From: Mytilus edulis
Lineage: Eukaryota; Mollusca; Bivalvia; Mytilida; Mytilidae
Assembly (NCBI RefSeq): GCF_963676685.1
Contig: NC_092345.1
Span: forward strand, 26,497,585 to 26,561,584
Length of the DNA stretch: 64,000 nucleotides
Direction: 5' to 3'
The translations under genes and the position numbers were made by a program. Under the pieces are notes generated by a model. It was not told the origin of the DNA. It worked only from the letters and a program-made list of their open reading frames with translations, and searched no databases. Below, in pieces: positions 46,984 through 59,620 of the stretch; positions within the stretch are counted from its first letter, which is position 1; each line of letters opens with the position of its first letter.

Positions 46984-49900
46984 TTAATTCCTCGGCCGGT
47001 ATGAGTTATATTCTGGTTGGTAAGTGTCGTACGATTTATCTGCAAGATACGTATTAATATTGAATCTAAATAAAAATTAAAATGTTCTTTTAAAATACTA
47101 ATAATTACCATACACGACTTTTATGAGACACCAGTATGTGATAATTGATGCCTTATTTCTTTTCCATAGTTTTCAATGTTGTGTTTTGAATACTGTGGTT
47201 TGTCTTTCGGTAGTTTTTCTTTTTGTTTTGTCATGGCGTTGTCAGGTTGTTTTTAGTCTGTTTCCCGGCCGTTATTGAAATTCTTGACACTACCGTCCGG
47301 TATGGGCTAATTTTACTATTTCAAACAGCCGATTTCTGAGCATGTGCATACACCCTGGCCGTTCAAATTCTTCGCTTCAAAGATGTGAGAGCAGGACATA
47401 AAGCACTGAAACTGTTGACTGAAGTAATTTTGTGTTGCCCAAGTTGAAAATAAGAAACTTATATATCATCTGAACGATATTATTCGGTTTTTAAATATGC
47501 AAATCCTATATTCTCAGATGGGCAAGCTTTTGAAGTGGCCAATTTGTCCATTTTTTATGTTTTACTCGCAACACCAGCTTCAATTACACTGATAGGAGAC
47601 GAAACAAACAATGTAAACCATAAATTATCATAATTTTCACTGTTTTTTCACTGTATATAGATTTCTTCATGAAAAGAACTGTATAAATAGCTACTTTAAC
47701 GAAAAATGAGCTGAAAAACATTTTTTAATCGTTCTGACATCGCGAGTCTTGACCAGTTTTTCAGAATTTCTTGCAATCACCTTCAGCCCACTATTTTATT
47801 TTGCACTTTTTATGGTGTGAATATGGGTGAGGATTGGCCTTGTAGAATTATGTCCCTAGACAAAAGGTTTTGATTGATGTACTTTGGTCAAATTGAAAAT
47901 AATTAAGACACATAATATTGACACCATGGAAGGATGGATCCAAACCCCACAAATATGAAATAGATTTTAAAGCTTTAAGGCATCATTTTTATATATAGAA
48001 GAAGGGCTAGTGAGAACCTTTCTAATTCACAGGCTGATTGTTCCCAATATTCTACTCCTAAAACACAGATCAAAAATTTATTGCAAATTAAAAAAAAAGC
48101 ACTGGCTACAGTTTATAGATGGAAATGTAACAATACAACTGTATTATAAAGAACAAAATATTATTGTTACATTCATGATGAATTGGTTCCTTACCCGACA
48201 TTGCATTCCCACAATCACCCTCCAATGTTACAATAAATTTTATATTAGGCCACACCAATTTAATTCCTTGTTCGACGGACCCGCCCGCACCTATTTTTTT
48301 CAAAACAGAATATTTTTTTGTATTCCCGCATCGGGAAATGTAATCGTGTTTATTTTCCGCACCGTTTTTTGTAAATATTATAAAAAGATATATACAGTCT
48401 TACCTGTATATAACGATTTTAAACATATAAGCACCCCATTTGTGTAAATATCTGAAATAATATTTGATTCAGCATGATACACATTTACACCCAAGACTAA
48501 AGTGGGAGTGCTCCGATAGAAATATGTAACAGAGGAAAATACCAGTCAAAACAAAACATTGGTTTCCTTCCCCTTACTGAAATTCTCTATCAAGAAATTT
48601 TCGTTGTTAGAATAAACTTCAAAGAACTTCGGAAAGAAATGCCTTCAACTGCAATTACAAGTGTATATTGTATGCTGGTAGTGGTAATACAAAACTAATC
48701 CATACCCGCCGCATGTTTAAGCACCTTTCCTGATTGCTTCAGGGGCCTGTCATTCAGCAGTTACAATGTAGATATCGTTTGTTGATGTTTGAAAATTATT
48801 TGTTATTTTCCCGTTTGTATATATAAATAAGATCGTTGGTTTTCCAGTTCGAATTGTGATTGCTCTATGGTCGGGTTGTTGTTGCTTTGACACATTCCCA
48901 ATTTCCTTTCTCAATTTTACTTATAATTTTGTGTCCCTTATAGCTTGCTGTTTGATCTGGGTCAATGCCCTGTGTTAACAGAGCTCATATGGAATCATTT
49001 TACTGTTGTAGAAAAGAAATACTAAGGATTTGTATAGTGCTTCTATACAAATCAATTGAAAAACTTCAATTTTATTACTTAAAAAGAGGTGAAATACATC
49101 ATATTTTAAACAACTAGAGGTGTCCACTTGTTTTAAATAATATTAAATAAAATGTGTTAAAATGTCTAAGGTCCAGGAATATATCACAAAATTCTTGGAC
49201 ATGTTTTTATCATTTAATACCAGATAGATATAGTTCTTTGGGAAAAGATGAGGCCTTTTGTACTAAAAAGTGTTATTTACAAAAAAATACATTATAACTT
49301 ATATTGACCCCTCATTAAAAGGGATACTTATAAAATTGTTTTTAGGATGAAGAATTGTCTCATTAATTGGCACACATACATATAGCAATTCCAAAAAATA
49401 AAGAAATGTCAACATGGTCAAAGTACAAGTGATAAATCAAGTTTTAAAATTGTCAAAACCTACTATTTTATGTTTACAAAAAAAAATATAGTCGCTCGCC
49501 TTTACTTTTCAAGCTTCGCCTCAAAAATTTCCAAATCAAATATTTTTTATTAAAATTTTCAAATCGCTCGCTCGCCCCAATTTTTGAAGTCCAAAAATCT
49601 GTAGAACAAGAAATTAAATTGGTGTGGCCTTACTGTTACATTTACATGTAACCATACTGAAGGAATATGACAGCTTATTTAACCTCTATTTTGGGGCTCA
49701 CTTGGAAACAGATATGATATAGATTAATTATACTCAAGTTTTATCATTTTTATGAGTACAACAAAACATGAAATTACTCAGGGTCAGAAGTAAAAACCAA
49801 AAGTGTAACATGTAATGTAATTAATTTATTAATTATTATTTAACAATACAATATATAGATGTTCATTATGTCCTGATCAGGATACAATCATGACTTTAGT

Positions 49901-52900
49901 ATACCAACTTACACAAACAATGCATGCATTTCAAAAATACAAATACAAATAATGATACAAGTACACATGTAGGAGAATATCAATATAAACCAATATGGAC
50001 CTCTAGATATCAAGTTACTTGCAATGCCTTCTTGAAACTGAATATATAATGTAGTGTTAACAATTTTTTTGTGTGATTAAAATATTGAATGGTGGTGGTA
50101 TAAAACAACAAAGAACAATATTCAAACATGTTTTGAAAAAGATTGACTCATCACATTTAAACAACCATTGAAAACATCTGAAAAATAAATATCAGGAAAA
50201 AAGAAAAGAAGTAATCCAACACCTTAAGATAGGTTGCTGATAAGAATATGATTAAAGTCTAAAATGACGCGGGTCATGAAAAGATAAATTGAAAATTGGA
50301 GGCAAAGAAATACTAGGCATATGAACAAAAGGTTAACAATATTTTGTTACTAAAAGAAAATTATGAAAAAAATATAATTTTGGACAATTTGTTAGAAACA
50401 CACACATCCATGACAGCTTTATGATAAAAGGCCTTATCGGAATATCATGAAGAAATGGACACTTACTATTTTGGTCAAAAATCATAAATGAAATATAATG
50501 GACAGTTACAAAAAAAGAAATAGTAAAACTATGCAAAAATAAAGACTTTTAACTGTGTACTATCTTAAATGTTATTAAACATGATTAGTGTTGATTTAAG
50601 TGATAAAAAAAAGCATATATTTTTTTTTTTTTCAGCTCCTGAGTGCAGTGTATGATTATTGTTTGCTGAAGAACAAAAGATACTGGATAGCCTAAGATGG
50701 CAGATATAACATATTTAGAGGTGAAAGCTATACATTTTATAAATCACAAAGTCTTCATTGACATTCAGATTAGAGTGTGCTCTCTCCAATTTTTTCAATG
50801 CCAACTAAAATATTCAGATGTTGAAATAAATTACTATCATGACTATGACATTTAAGAGATAACTGTATTGTATTTGAAGCTTTAAGGACGTCCATCGGTA
50901 GTTTTACTGTCGCAAATTTAGTTTACCTGGCGACGCGGATTTTATAACGAGATTCTAATGTCAAACAAAAATATAAGGTAGTTAAGGTGATTTTATTTTC
51001 GATGATTGTTTATATTGCAAATGATATTTTTCAGATAGAAGGCTTTCTAAAGAGAAAAAGGGAAAACACAGCATTCCCATCAATATCTCCTCTGAATAAA
51101 AAAAAACCTGAAGTAAGTCTAATTCAATACAATTTTATTAACATGTTAAAAGTACATCTAATAAACTACCATAACTGCTGAATTGAATACAATACATATA
51201 TTTAGTGCTTATACTCCTAAGAATAATGGTTATTGCTTTAATATTATAAGTTATCTACGTTCATATCCATATCTACGGGTATGAACGTAGATAACGAATT
51301 TATCCCCGGTCTAAGTCCGAATCGCGCGAGTTTTATGGAAATTCGGGTACAAAGTGTAACACGAAAACAACGTTTTTTTCGTTATCTAAAAAAGTTTTAT
51401 TGAAATTTGAAAATTTTACATATTTTTTTACGGGGTGTAGGGTACTACCTGTGGTAGAACCCTACAGGTAGTCAAATATAAGACGTTTTTAATACGGAGA
51501 CGGAGAAACTGGATTGAGTCAAAGTTAACCAATCAAAATCCTAGATATATACTAAGCCGGGGATAATGGGGAATATTGTCCAGAGTAGAATTTCATATTG
51601 CACTAGCTTCTGAGAATGAGAGTTTATATTCACTGAGACAGTAATTGTTTTATTCCATATTTTGAGAGAAATGTATGTAATGGCAATTATTTACCAAATT
51701 CAGACGTTAATCTTTTACCAAAATTATGCACGTAAAAGCACGCAACGTTCTTTGCCGTGAATATCCCTTTCTGCAGGTGAATATGCTTATTTATTGAGTA
51801 ATTATTCAAAATCCTATTCATATAGAAAACCCTACTAAAATTTTATCAATATGGAATAATCCCAAATATTCATGCAATAACCCTTTTATTGTATAGCAAT
51901 ATAACATCTGAATGTAAAAATCGGTTTCAACTAAGATTTTGTTGTTCATGATGTCATGAATTTTGAAGATTTATTGCACTAGTGCAATATTGGAATTTAA
52001 CGCTAACTTTTGGTTACTTTCTGTGGGAAATATTATAAAGTACTTCATTGTAAAATATACAAATTGGTTTAAATTTCAATAATCTATTGTTGTAACGCTT
52101 ATATCCTATATACACCATGTAAGCAGTGCAGCTGTTAACTGCTCAAATACATGTACCGGTACTTTTTACTGTAGATATGTAGTGTTGATAGAAATAATAA
52201 TTATAATAAATGGACACCAGAAGAGAAGGAGAATCTTCTCGCTACAGTTACAGAGTGTACTTTTAATGACAGTACTGAGTGGAAGTCAGTAACTGAATCA
52301 CTGAATGTGATGTTTGGAAGTAATAGAACTGGTAAGTAAATTATTTTCATAGTATTTTATTAATATTTGATATATGTTTGTAAAAACATCTTGTGTGTAG
52401 AAGTATAGGCATTGACATTTATTTGACATTTATAAATTATTTAAAGATTTTATGATTAAGTTCAGCAAGTCGTTTTTATTGACTTTGAAATTTTTGTACA
52501 GTCACATATTACAGCCTGTAATAACTTCATTTTAAGGGAACCAACTGCATGTACAAATGTATGTTAGTAAGTCTGTCATATTTGGTTCAGAGGTTTATGT
52601 ACATGTATGACTATGTTTAAACCAAAAATTGCAGAAAGTTTTTCTTTACATAAGAACAGTTCCTGGTACTGAGTTATGTTTTTTGCAAATAAAGTATTCA
52701 TTCTTTATACCTCAATAACAGCAAAATCATGTCAGAACCAGTATAAAAGGATTATGGCTTTTAAAGACAGTGAAAATAAAGTGGAGATGGTCAATGCAAG
52801 TTGTCAAACTGATATAACGCTGAATCCAAAGTAAGTATTATACAGCAGTATTCAGATTGTGATATTGTGTGAAAGTGTGATTACATAATGCTTATTCTTC

Positions 52901-54864
52901 TGTACCTTTTACATTAAAAAAAATGGAAACTGGAAAAAAGCGAGGCTATGATGAGCATTTATACCTGTTTCCAGATGAGTACAAATAATAGTTTGTTTCG
53001 AAACAATGTATGGTTATTCTTCATATACTGCAACTCTTATAACTGTTCTTAATGAAATATATAAGGTAAAACTTTGCAAAAAGTACAGCTGGAATATATA
53101 TGCAATTTCAGTAGATGGTGGTTTAAATTAAAATCCAAACCATCCTGTATTAAAAGGTAATCAGCAAACCTTTCAGTTTATATCCTTTGATTTAAAAGAA
53201 ATATCCATTCAATTTTAGTCTTAAAATTTTTGTTCTCACTCATTTAACTCCAATTTTGAGTTTATGCTAAATAATTAATTGAATATCAAATATGAGAAGA
53301 TGCATGTCCTATAAACTTATCATCTTTCTATATTGCAGTGATAACTTTGTTTTCATGAAAATGGATGAAGAAATTTTAGAATTGAGAACTAATTCTTCTG
53401 ATTCACATGATTCAGTAGATACTGCATATGAAAGCGAGTCCAGCAGTTCAGTTCTGCGAACAATGTTGGTGAGTTTACCAAAAAGTCTTCATTTGTCAAT
53501 TATAATTTTAGACATTTTTATGATGTTGTCTTTAGATATCGGATTTTGTGTTAGAGCCAACGAGACAACTCTCCATCCAAATAACAATTTATAATAGTAA
53601 ACAATTATAGGTCAATGTCTGGCCTTCAACACAGAGCCTTGGCTCACACCGAACAACAAGCAATAACGGGCTTAAAAATTACTAGTGTTAGACCATTCAA
53701 ATGAGAAACCCAATGGTCTAATCTATATAACATGATATTGTCTTTGTATATTAAGAATCTGTTTTGATGCAGCTTTATGGATGTCTTTACCAAGCCGATT
53801 GTTGTATGCCGTCAGAAGACTGAAATAACCAATTTTAATGTAATTCATTGCAACCAATGTAATAATTGTTTTTAATATAAAATATCTGTGTTTGATGACA
53901 CCTTTTCAGCTTTTCATTTGATTACATTTGCAGCTTGATGACAGCTTTCTGCAATGCTTGACATCAACACCTAAGAAGCATGAGAAGATTGTTGATGAAA
54001 AAGGTGAAGGTAAAGTAATGCCAAAAGAAAACAAAGCAAGGGTAGGTAGTGACCATAGCTACATATCTTCATTGCAAATTAAACCTGCAAAACGCCATAT
54101 AGGAGCACCAGGAAAAACAGTGGAAAAATTCAACAAAATCATACCCCATTTGACAGATACTACAAAGTCCAAAGTAATAACTACCAAAGACATTGTAATG
54201 TTGAGACATACAATGTCTACCACAAGAAATACAAAAAATATGTCGAGGATTATAATGTCTATTGAGCCGTTAAGGGAAGCTATTTTAGATAATATATCTA
54301 ACTCAGTGGGCATACTGAATGTTTTACGGAGGGGACCAACCTAGGTTGTTTTCGACTTTCCTTTTGGTAACTTTTGTATCTCTTTTACAAAAGAGTTATT
54401 CTAACAATTACCTCGAATACAACATCTCGCTCTTTTGCATCCATATGATTGATTTACGTCACATGTGAATCCTTTACGACATTCATAACCCCTTTCGCAA
54501 TATCCGTCTTTATCGTAGCATATTGGCATCAAGTTTTTGTAATAGCCAGCTGTAAGATAAAAAAAAGACAGAATTTAAATATAAAAACAAAAACTCTTCC
54601 ACACGGCATTTAAAATTAAGCTTTTTGGGTGGAAACCTTTCAACATATTTACTTATTCGTAATCGAAAAAATTTAAAAATAAATTATAATGGAGCAAATA
54701 AACTACTAAAATTTATATTTCAATATTTCTCCTTTACAAAATAAATAACTATGAAATCTTGTAGGCAAAACGAATTCGGGAAGTCTGTGAACAATATTGA
54801 ATTAACCTGTAACACAAACAGCGGTAAACACTAAAACAACGAGAATCATCTGAATTGACTTCAT
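46984..54864 (-). CDS. Gene D: secreted Cys-rich peptide, Tyr-rich tail (83 aa), intron 2 carries a 7.1-kb insert
   Basis: Exons in phase 1: 54864-54807 (signal MKSIQMILVVLVFTAVCVT; donor GTTAAT is weak), 54549-54412 (core, donor GTAATT) and 47039-46984 (tail, stop TAA 46986-46984). The mature peptide begins GYYKNLMPICYDKDGYC. The core is C-x6-C-x5-C-x5-C-x7-C-x4-CC, with CERGYEC, CRKGF and CCIR. The tail is DKSYDTYQPEYNSYRPRN. Ten of 64 mature residues are Tyr; Lys/Arg are frequent (KRARCC before the last Cys pair). Intron 1 is only 257 bp; intron 2 is 7.4 kb because of an insertion that holds a plus-strand Myb/SANT gene. Exon 3 is assigned to D because its sequence and flanks match E. Whether so long an intron is still spliced is unknown. 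Confidence 0.8.
48248..49629. mobile_element. Non-autonomous PIF/Harbinger-like element
   Basis: Flanked by TTA on both sides (48245-48247 and 49630-49632). The terminal inverted repeat is GGCCACACCAATTTAATT and continues with one mismatch through CTTGTTC; 29 of 33 bases match. TTA target site and GG...CC ends are the PIF/Harbinger pattern. No transposase frame; the open frame at 48010-48447 starts outside the element and crosses its left end, so it is spurious. The interior near 49495-49580 is rich in GCTCGC. Confidence 0.75.
50697..54344 (+). CDS. Myb/SANT-domain protein gene, six exons, probably 3'-truncated (302 codons)
   Basis: Exons: 50697-50720 (MADITYLE), 51035-51112, 52175-52331, 52722-52830, 53339-53468 and 53934-54344. 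All junctions are GT-AG and phases agree (0,0,1,2,0). Exon 2 is basic (FLKRKRENTAFP, NKKKPE), a likely nuclear signal. Exons 3-4 encode one Myb/SANT-like domain: NKWTPEEKENLLATVTE, a central EWKSV, then NRTAKSCQNQYKRI across the splice. Exon 5 is acidic/Ser-rich (DEEILELRTNSSDSHDSVDT). Exon 6 is basic, with APGKTVEKFNKIIPHL. A DNA-binding nuclear protein is likely. The TAG stop overlaps the insertion's right junction, with no 3'UTR of its own, so the natural C-terminus is probably missing. Opposite strand to the host gene D. Confidence 0.72.
51303..51563. mobile_element. TA-flanked MITE-like element in Myb gene intron 2
   Basis: Ends TCCCCGGTCTAAGT and, inverted, TCCCCGGCTTAGT, each next to TA. 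A 261-bp body holds a hairpin CTACCTGT / ACAGGTAG near 51446-51472. Just upstream is a separate 16-bp inverted repeat (GTTATCTACGTTCATA, 51250-51265 with 51280-51295). Confidence 0.5.
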
Positions 54865-54899
54865 CTTTAAATTTTGTTTTGTAACTTTGAAAGTTGTTG

Positions 54900-55230
54900 C
54901 TGCCTTATATATGAAAGAAAAATAGATTTTAAGACATATGTGCAACTTGTTATTTGCATGAGTTATAAGGACATATTAAAATGGATTAAACTACGACACA
55001 ACCAAGCAGTATTTGAAACTTGAAGAGCAAAACTATCTTAAACAGTTTTAAAAAAAATCTCCAGAAAATAAATCGTGTTTGAATACAATAAAAGTGTTGA
55101 TGCATATGACATGTATAAATGCAAGATTAAGTTAATTTAAAATTTATGGGTTTATTGCACATGCCATTTACAATACAATACACCATTTATGTAATTACAT
55201 TGAAATAAATATTATTATATAACGTATGAC
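54900..55230 (-). promoter_or_regulatory. Conserved promoter of gene D
   Basis: TATA-like CCTTATATATG (54903), AAAATAGATTTT then AAGACATATGTG (54919-54942; the E-box is CATATG rather than CAGATG), distal GTGTTTGAATAC (55075-55086, one base off the palindrome), then ACAATACAATACACC. Confidence 0.65.
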
Positions 55231-55254
55231 AAATTTACAGTTTTAAACTATTTG

Positions 55255-56130
55255 AACCTATCACAAACGAGACAATTTTATTTTTTAAATTGTCAATTTC
55301 CCCCACCTTAGTAGCAATATACCAATTTCTACCGCATATTGGATATACATTCCCAATTTATTCGGTATTCAAGAGTGTACAGAAACTACTAAGACTTTGT
55401 AAAACGTCACCAGTGTCTAAGCAGAAACCAGACGAACCAGGGGAATATAAAAAAAAGTCGCGTCCGGTTTTTAAGTTCATCGGAAGGTACCAAGACCTTG
55501 TTGATAAATATTCTGTTTCAGCTTCACAAATAATATACGGTCGTCTTGTAGTATAGATTATTGATACTGGCGTTGTTTCAACTTAATGACGTATTGAAGT
55601 ACTCTCTTATTTGTTTTTATGAATATTACTTTTACTGTTTAGTCTGTTTTGGTGGTATCCAATTGACGTGGCTCGGTTCTTATATATCTCGTAATTGTAT
55701 TATGTTTAATGATATGTTTTGTATTCTTGTCTTTCATTTTTGCTAATATACTTTGTCTGTATGTCTTTTTGTGTTTCTTTGTAAAACGTGACGTGGCTCT
55801 GTACTCATACATCCCATGTCATTGTGTTATTTCTCTATAATAGTTTTTGTATTCTTGTCTTTCATTTATGCTAATGTACTTTGTTTATATGCCTACTTGT
55901 GTTGGTTTTTTTGGGGGGGGTTATATATCCCACGTGGCTTTGTACTTAAACATCCCGTTATTGTGTAACTGTGCCATGGTTAATGTTCGTTTACATATAT
56001 TTGTTTGTTTTTATAGTGATTACGATAATATCCGAATATTGACTGCTGTATCCCTATTTTTGACATTTTTACCCATTATGACTATTTGGTTTGTTCACAC
56101 ATCGTTGTCAATATAATGGAATTTTATGCA
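55255..56130 (+). mobile_element. Retroelement 3' end, paralogous to 14985-16260
   Basis: The open frame 55290-55556 encodes the ORF C-terminus, with PHIGYTFPIYSVFKSVQKLL, then KFIGRYQDLVDKYSVSASQ and a stop. The 3' region follows (CACGTGGCTTTGTACTT, CATCCCGTTATTGTG). The GRYxDLVxKY motif matches GRHHELVDRY of the 6.6-kb copy, so the families are related. It lacks its 5' part and cannot be active. A G-run lies near 55912. Confidence 0.65.
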
Positions 56131-56720
56131 ACTGTCATACAAGTGAGAGGTTTACCTAGCTATAAAACCAGGTTTAATTCACCATTTTGTACACATGAAA
56201 ATGCTTGTACCAAGTCAGGTATATGACAGTTGTTGTCCATTCGTTTCATGTGTTTGAGCTTTTGATTTTGCCATTTGATTAGGGACTTTCCGTTTGGAAT
56301 TTTATTGGAGGTAAGTAATTTTGTGATTTCAATTTTTACAAGTGGAATTACGCTAATAAATATGTATGTACTACAACGTTTTTTTTTTCTCATCTTATTC
56401 GCACGAACCCTACTGTAAATCGTTTATAGTAAAATGAAATTTATACGAAAAAAAAATAATACAGAAATAAGGAGATGTAGTATGATTCCTAATGAAACTA
56501 CTATACACTAGAGTTCAAATAAGTTGGATGTAAGCAAATGTATGCAACTTTCTGATCTTCAACAATGAGAAAAACACATTATGTTGATTCGGCTACAAAA
56601 GTCCCCGACATGAACATTGTGAAATATTTTAAACCAAAAAACCCATGGTCTAATTTATAACAAAATAGATTACGAACGAACCAGCGACAACCACGTGCAC
56701 TATACTACAAGCTCCTGATC
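56130..56720. repeat. Two dispersed repeat tails upstream of gene D
   Basis: About 56130-56320: GCTATAAAACCAGGTTTAAT, GACAGTTGTTGTCCATTCG and GATTAGGGACTTTCCGTTTG. About 56460-56720: AAGGAGATGTAGTATGATTC, CTTCAACAATGAG and CCCCGACATGAACATTGTGA. The latter family recurs at 53560-53700 and at the right window edge. No gene was seen from 56720 to 57540. Confidence 0.55.
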
Positions 56721-57559
56721 GTGACTGGCATATACATAATGATTGTAATCCTCACTTTACAGCCATGCAGTATTAATGTGCATACCCATTTGTATAAGAT
56801 TTATATTTGTGCAATTTCGTACCTAATGGACTACTTCTATGTATGTCATTTCAGCCATTCATATTTCTTCAGACAATGCATTTGGTCTATAGAGTACGAA
56901 AAGGTTTTGATCATGGGTATGACACATATCGGGACAAAGCCCCAGCTCAATTAACATAAAAACAATAGAAAAAAGGCACAAAATAAGAATATGGTTTTCT
57001 CTATCTACAGTGATCAAAAATCACATTCAGGTAAGGATGTAATTATAACATTTCACAATGTTTCTACAGTAAGTAGATTAATTTAAAAAAAGACAGGCTT
57101 AATGAATTCACAGTAATAACATGAAGAGTGCATGATACGTCCTTCTTGTGCATATTGATATTGTTGCATAAACAAAAGGAAATATTTAGAAGGCATCTTA
57201 TCAAGTGGTTTTCAATCTCTCTGCTTCAAAGGTTGCATGAGATTATGTTTTGGGGTATAGATATTGCATTGAATATGACTACATTTGTATAAAAAGGTCC
57301 TTACAAAAACCCAAAAATAATTATAAAGACAAATTAGGTCTACATTCACCAATCCCAACAGCAGCATACATTGATCAGTATTTTCACCAAAGCATACAAC
57401 AGGTCTTACATGAAATTTAAAAAAAAATCCTTTTCATAAATCTGACATTAAAAGTGCAATTACCTTCAAATGGCAGTTTAGAAACTAACTTACTTATTTG
57501 AGTTTGGTATAATGAAGAAAATTTAACTGAAATCTGACATTTCATGTCTAAATTCTCAT

Positions 57560-57735
57560 TCGATTGTCATATCAGTGAGAGGATTAGCAATATAAAACCA
57601 GGTTCAATCCATCATTTTCTACATTTGAAAATGCCTGTACCAAGTCAGGAATATGACAGTTGTTGTCAATTCGTTTGATGTGTTTTATCATTTGATTTTG
57701 CCATTTGATTAAGGACTTTTCCTCGGAGTTCAGTA
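57560..57735 (+). repeat. Dispersed repeat tail
   Basis: CAATATAAAACCAGGTTCAA, CCTGTACCAAGTCAGGAATA and GGACTTTTCCTCGGAGTT; same family as 16.4 and 56.2 kb. The minus-strand frame 57769-57584 is its antisense. Confidence 0.6.
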
Positions 57736-57739
57736 TGCT

Positions 57740-59620
57740 TAAATTAACAATGACGATGACGTTACGCAAGCTATGATCACCACCAAGTATTTGGGTTCGT
57801 TCTTGTTGCTCAGTCTTTGGGTTTCATTGTTGTTTTGTGTAATGCTGTTTGAATGTTTGTCAATTTTTTTTAAGACATGCCGTTTTCAGTTTATTTTCGA
57901 CTGATGACTTTGAAAATCCCTTTGCTTTCTTCACCTCTCTTTTATGACTTTATCCTTTTATTCTCACAATGTCAAAACAATACACTTATTGAAATACCAT
58001 GAAAAGGTTAGTTTTGTAATAATAACACACGGTTAACAACAGTGTAGTCGTCGTTACAAACAAAACCTGTAAGATGATTCATCTGTAACCTACAAATCTT
58101 TTATGTCTTACGCATGCGCAGTGTGTTATTTATCACGCAATTCAATGCTTGATAAAATTCATATATTTCACAGCATGCCTTCACTGCAAAATTCGTATGC
58201 AGCTGATAAATGGAATGTAGTAGAAGTTGCAAATGACGACAAATGTATAATAATTTTACCATTCCGATGATAAAAAAATATGAATTAAAGTATAGGGAAT
58301 CATGTTTAAAGATGAACCTCTAAAATCGTATTTATAGACACGCTAGTGCTTGAGTATCCTATGTTTTATGATGGTAAGCTACCTCTCACTTGTATGAGAG
58401 TCGCTTCAAATTCCATTATATTGGCAACAATATATAGGTGATAATTCGTATTCGATGAAGCCACACAAGATGTGATGAGTCAACGACCATTGGAGCATAT
58501 CGTGGTTATCTGTGACTCAGAGATTGCATTACAGTTATGACGGCCTCGAAAGAAAATAAGTTCGAACGGATAAGTTCAATTTTACAAGTTGCTTTAACAA
58601 TATTTTAAGAAGCAACCATCTCCGAAGGAAAATTATAATACATATGATACTCAAGCGCTAGCTAGCGTCTTTAAACATGGTTCACTTATACTTTAAATTA
58701 TATTTTTCATCATCTGAATGGTTAAGTTATTATACATTTATCGTCATTTGCAACTTCTACTACATTCCATTTATCAGCTGCATACGAATTTTGTTTAGCT
58801 AACTATAATATCAGGTTCAATCAACCATTTTTACATCAGAAAATGCCTTTATCAAGTAATGAATATGACAGCTGTTATCCATTCGTTTGATGTGTTTCAG
58901 CATTTGGCTTTTTTTACATTTGCTTATGGACTTTCCGTTTTAGATTTTACCCGGAGTTTGGTATTTTTGTAATCTTACTTTTTTATCACTCAAATCTAAC
59001 TCCCCATTAGCAACCTGAAGTGTGTCAATATTTGAGTAGGACATGTACATTTTACAGTACCTGACATCCCTTGTTATTCAATGGGTTCGTCTTTCTTAGT
59101 CTTTATAATTTTTTTATGTTTTCTCTTATTGACAGTTATATTTGGTTTTTTTTCTAATTTTGTCTTTTAATCTTTGTCTGCTACTGTTAGACTTTTGATT
59201 TGATTATTTCCTTAGTTCATCGTCTTCTAACTAATTCAAGAGTGTAAAACAAATTATCACTTCAATTTTGCTTTTGCATGCAGGCAAAAATTCCACTTTG
59301 CTTCAGAACAGCCAAGCGCAAGAACAGAAAGGAACCTCTGCATAATGATTGGAATCATTTAAAAATGTACCGAACGAATCGTTCGTTCATGGCTTATTTT
59401 TGAAGTATATCAATAATGTTTGAAATATCAGTAATATATTTCGCATTTATTTCAAACATTATATGAATTTTAAAATAATTTTATTAAATTCGTGGCAGTA
59501 TTAGTATTTCCCACGTATATCAAGAAATAGTGCTATCACATGACGCATCACTTTACTAGCCAATAAATTGATACAAGTTATTGTATTCTGCTTGGCTCTC
59601 CGTCGAACAGTAAACCTGGA
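57740..59620. repeat. Segmental duplicate of 42410-43740, rearranged
   Basis: Begins with GACGATGACGTTACGCAAGC and a retroelement tail and ends near TGTATTCTGCTTGGCTCTCC. It differs from the other copy by an internal inverted duplication (58187-58793) and by insertion of a dispersed tail (about 58790-58985). Confidence 0.65.
58187..58793. repeat. Inverted repeat, arms of roughly 130-170 bp
   Basis: The left arm from 58187 (CAAAATTCGTATGCAGCTGA) matches the reverse complement of sequence ending at 58793 over at least 125 bp with about 10% differences, including GGAATGTAGTAGAAGTTGC. The spacer of about 300 bp contains CAACGACCATTGGAGCATAT, which is inverted relative to the copy at 43.2 kb. Confidence 0.75.

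Larger units (their letters stand above)
47254..54342. mobile_element. 7.1-kb insertion in gene D intron 2
   Basis: Gene E intron 2 is 251 bp and contains a retroelement tail. In D the same tail is interrupted after AGGTTGTTTT (47244-47253) and resumes with AGGTTGTTTT at 54343-54352. The 10-bp direct repeat looks like a target-site duplication. The interior holds a Harbinger-like element (48248-49629), a repeat tail (about 48840-48980), a small TA-flanked element (51303-51563) and a six-exon gene on the plus strand. Ends match only weakly as inverted repeats (TCCCGGCCGT versus TCCCCTCCGT), so the insertion mechanism is open: transposon, transduplicated gene fragment or ectopic repair. Confidence 0.65.

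Noticed and set aside
48010-48447. 145-codon plus-strand frame
   Set aside because: It crosses the left end of the TTA-flanked element, has biased low-complexity composition and no motif.
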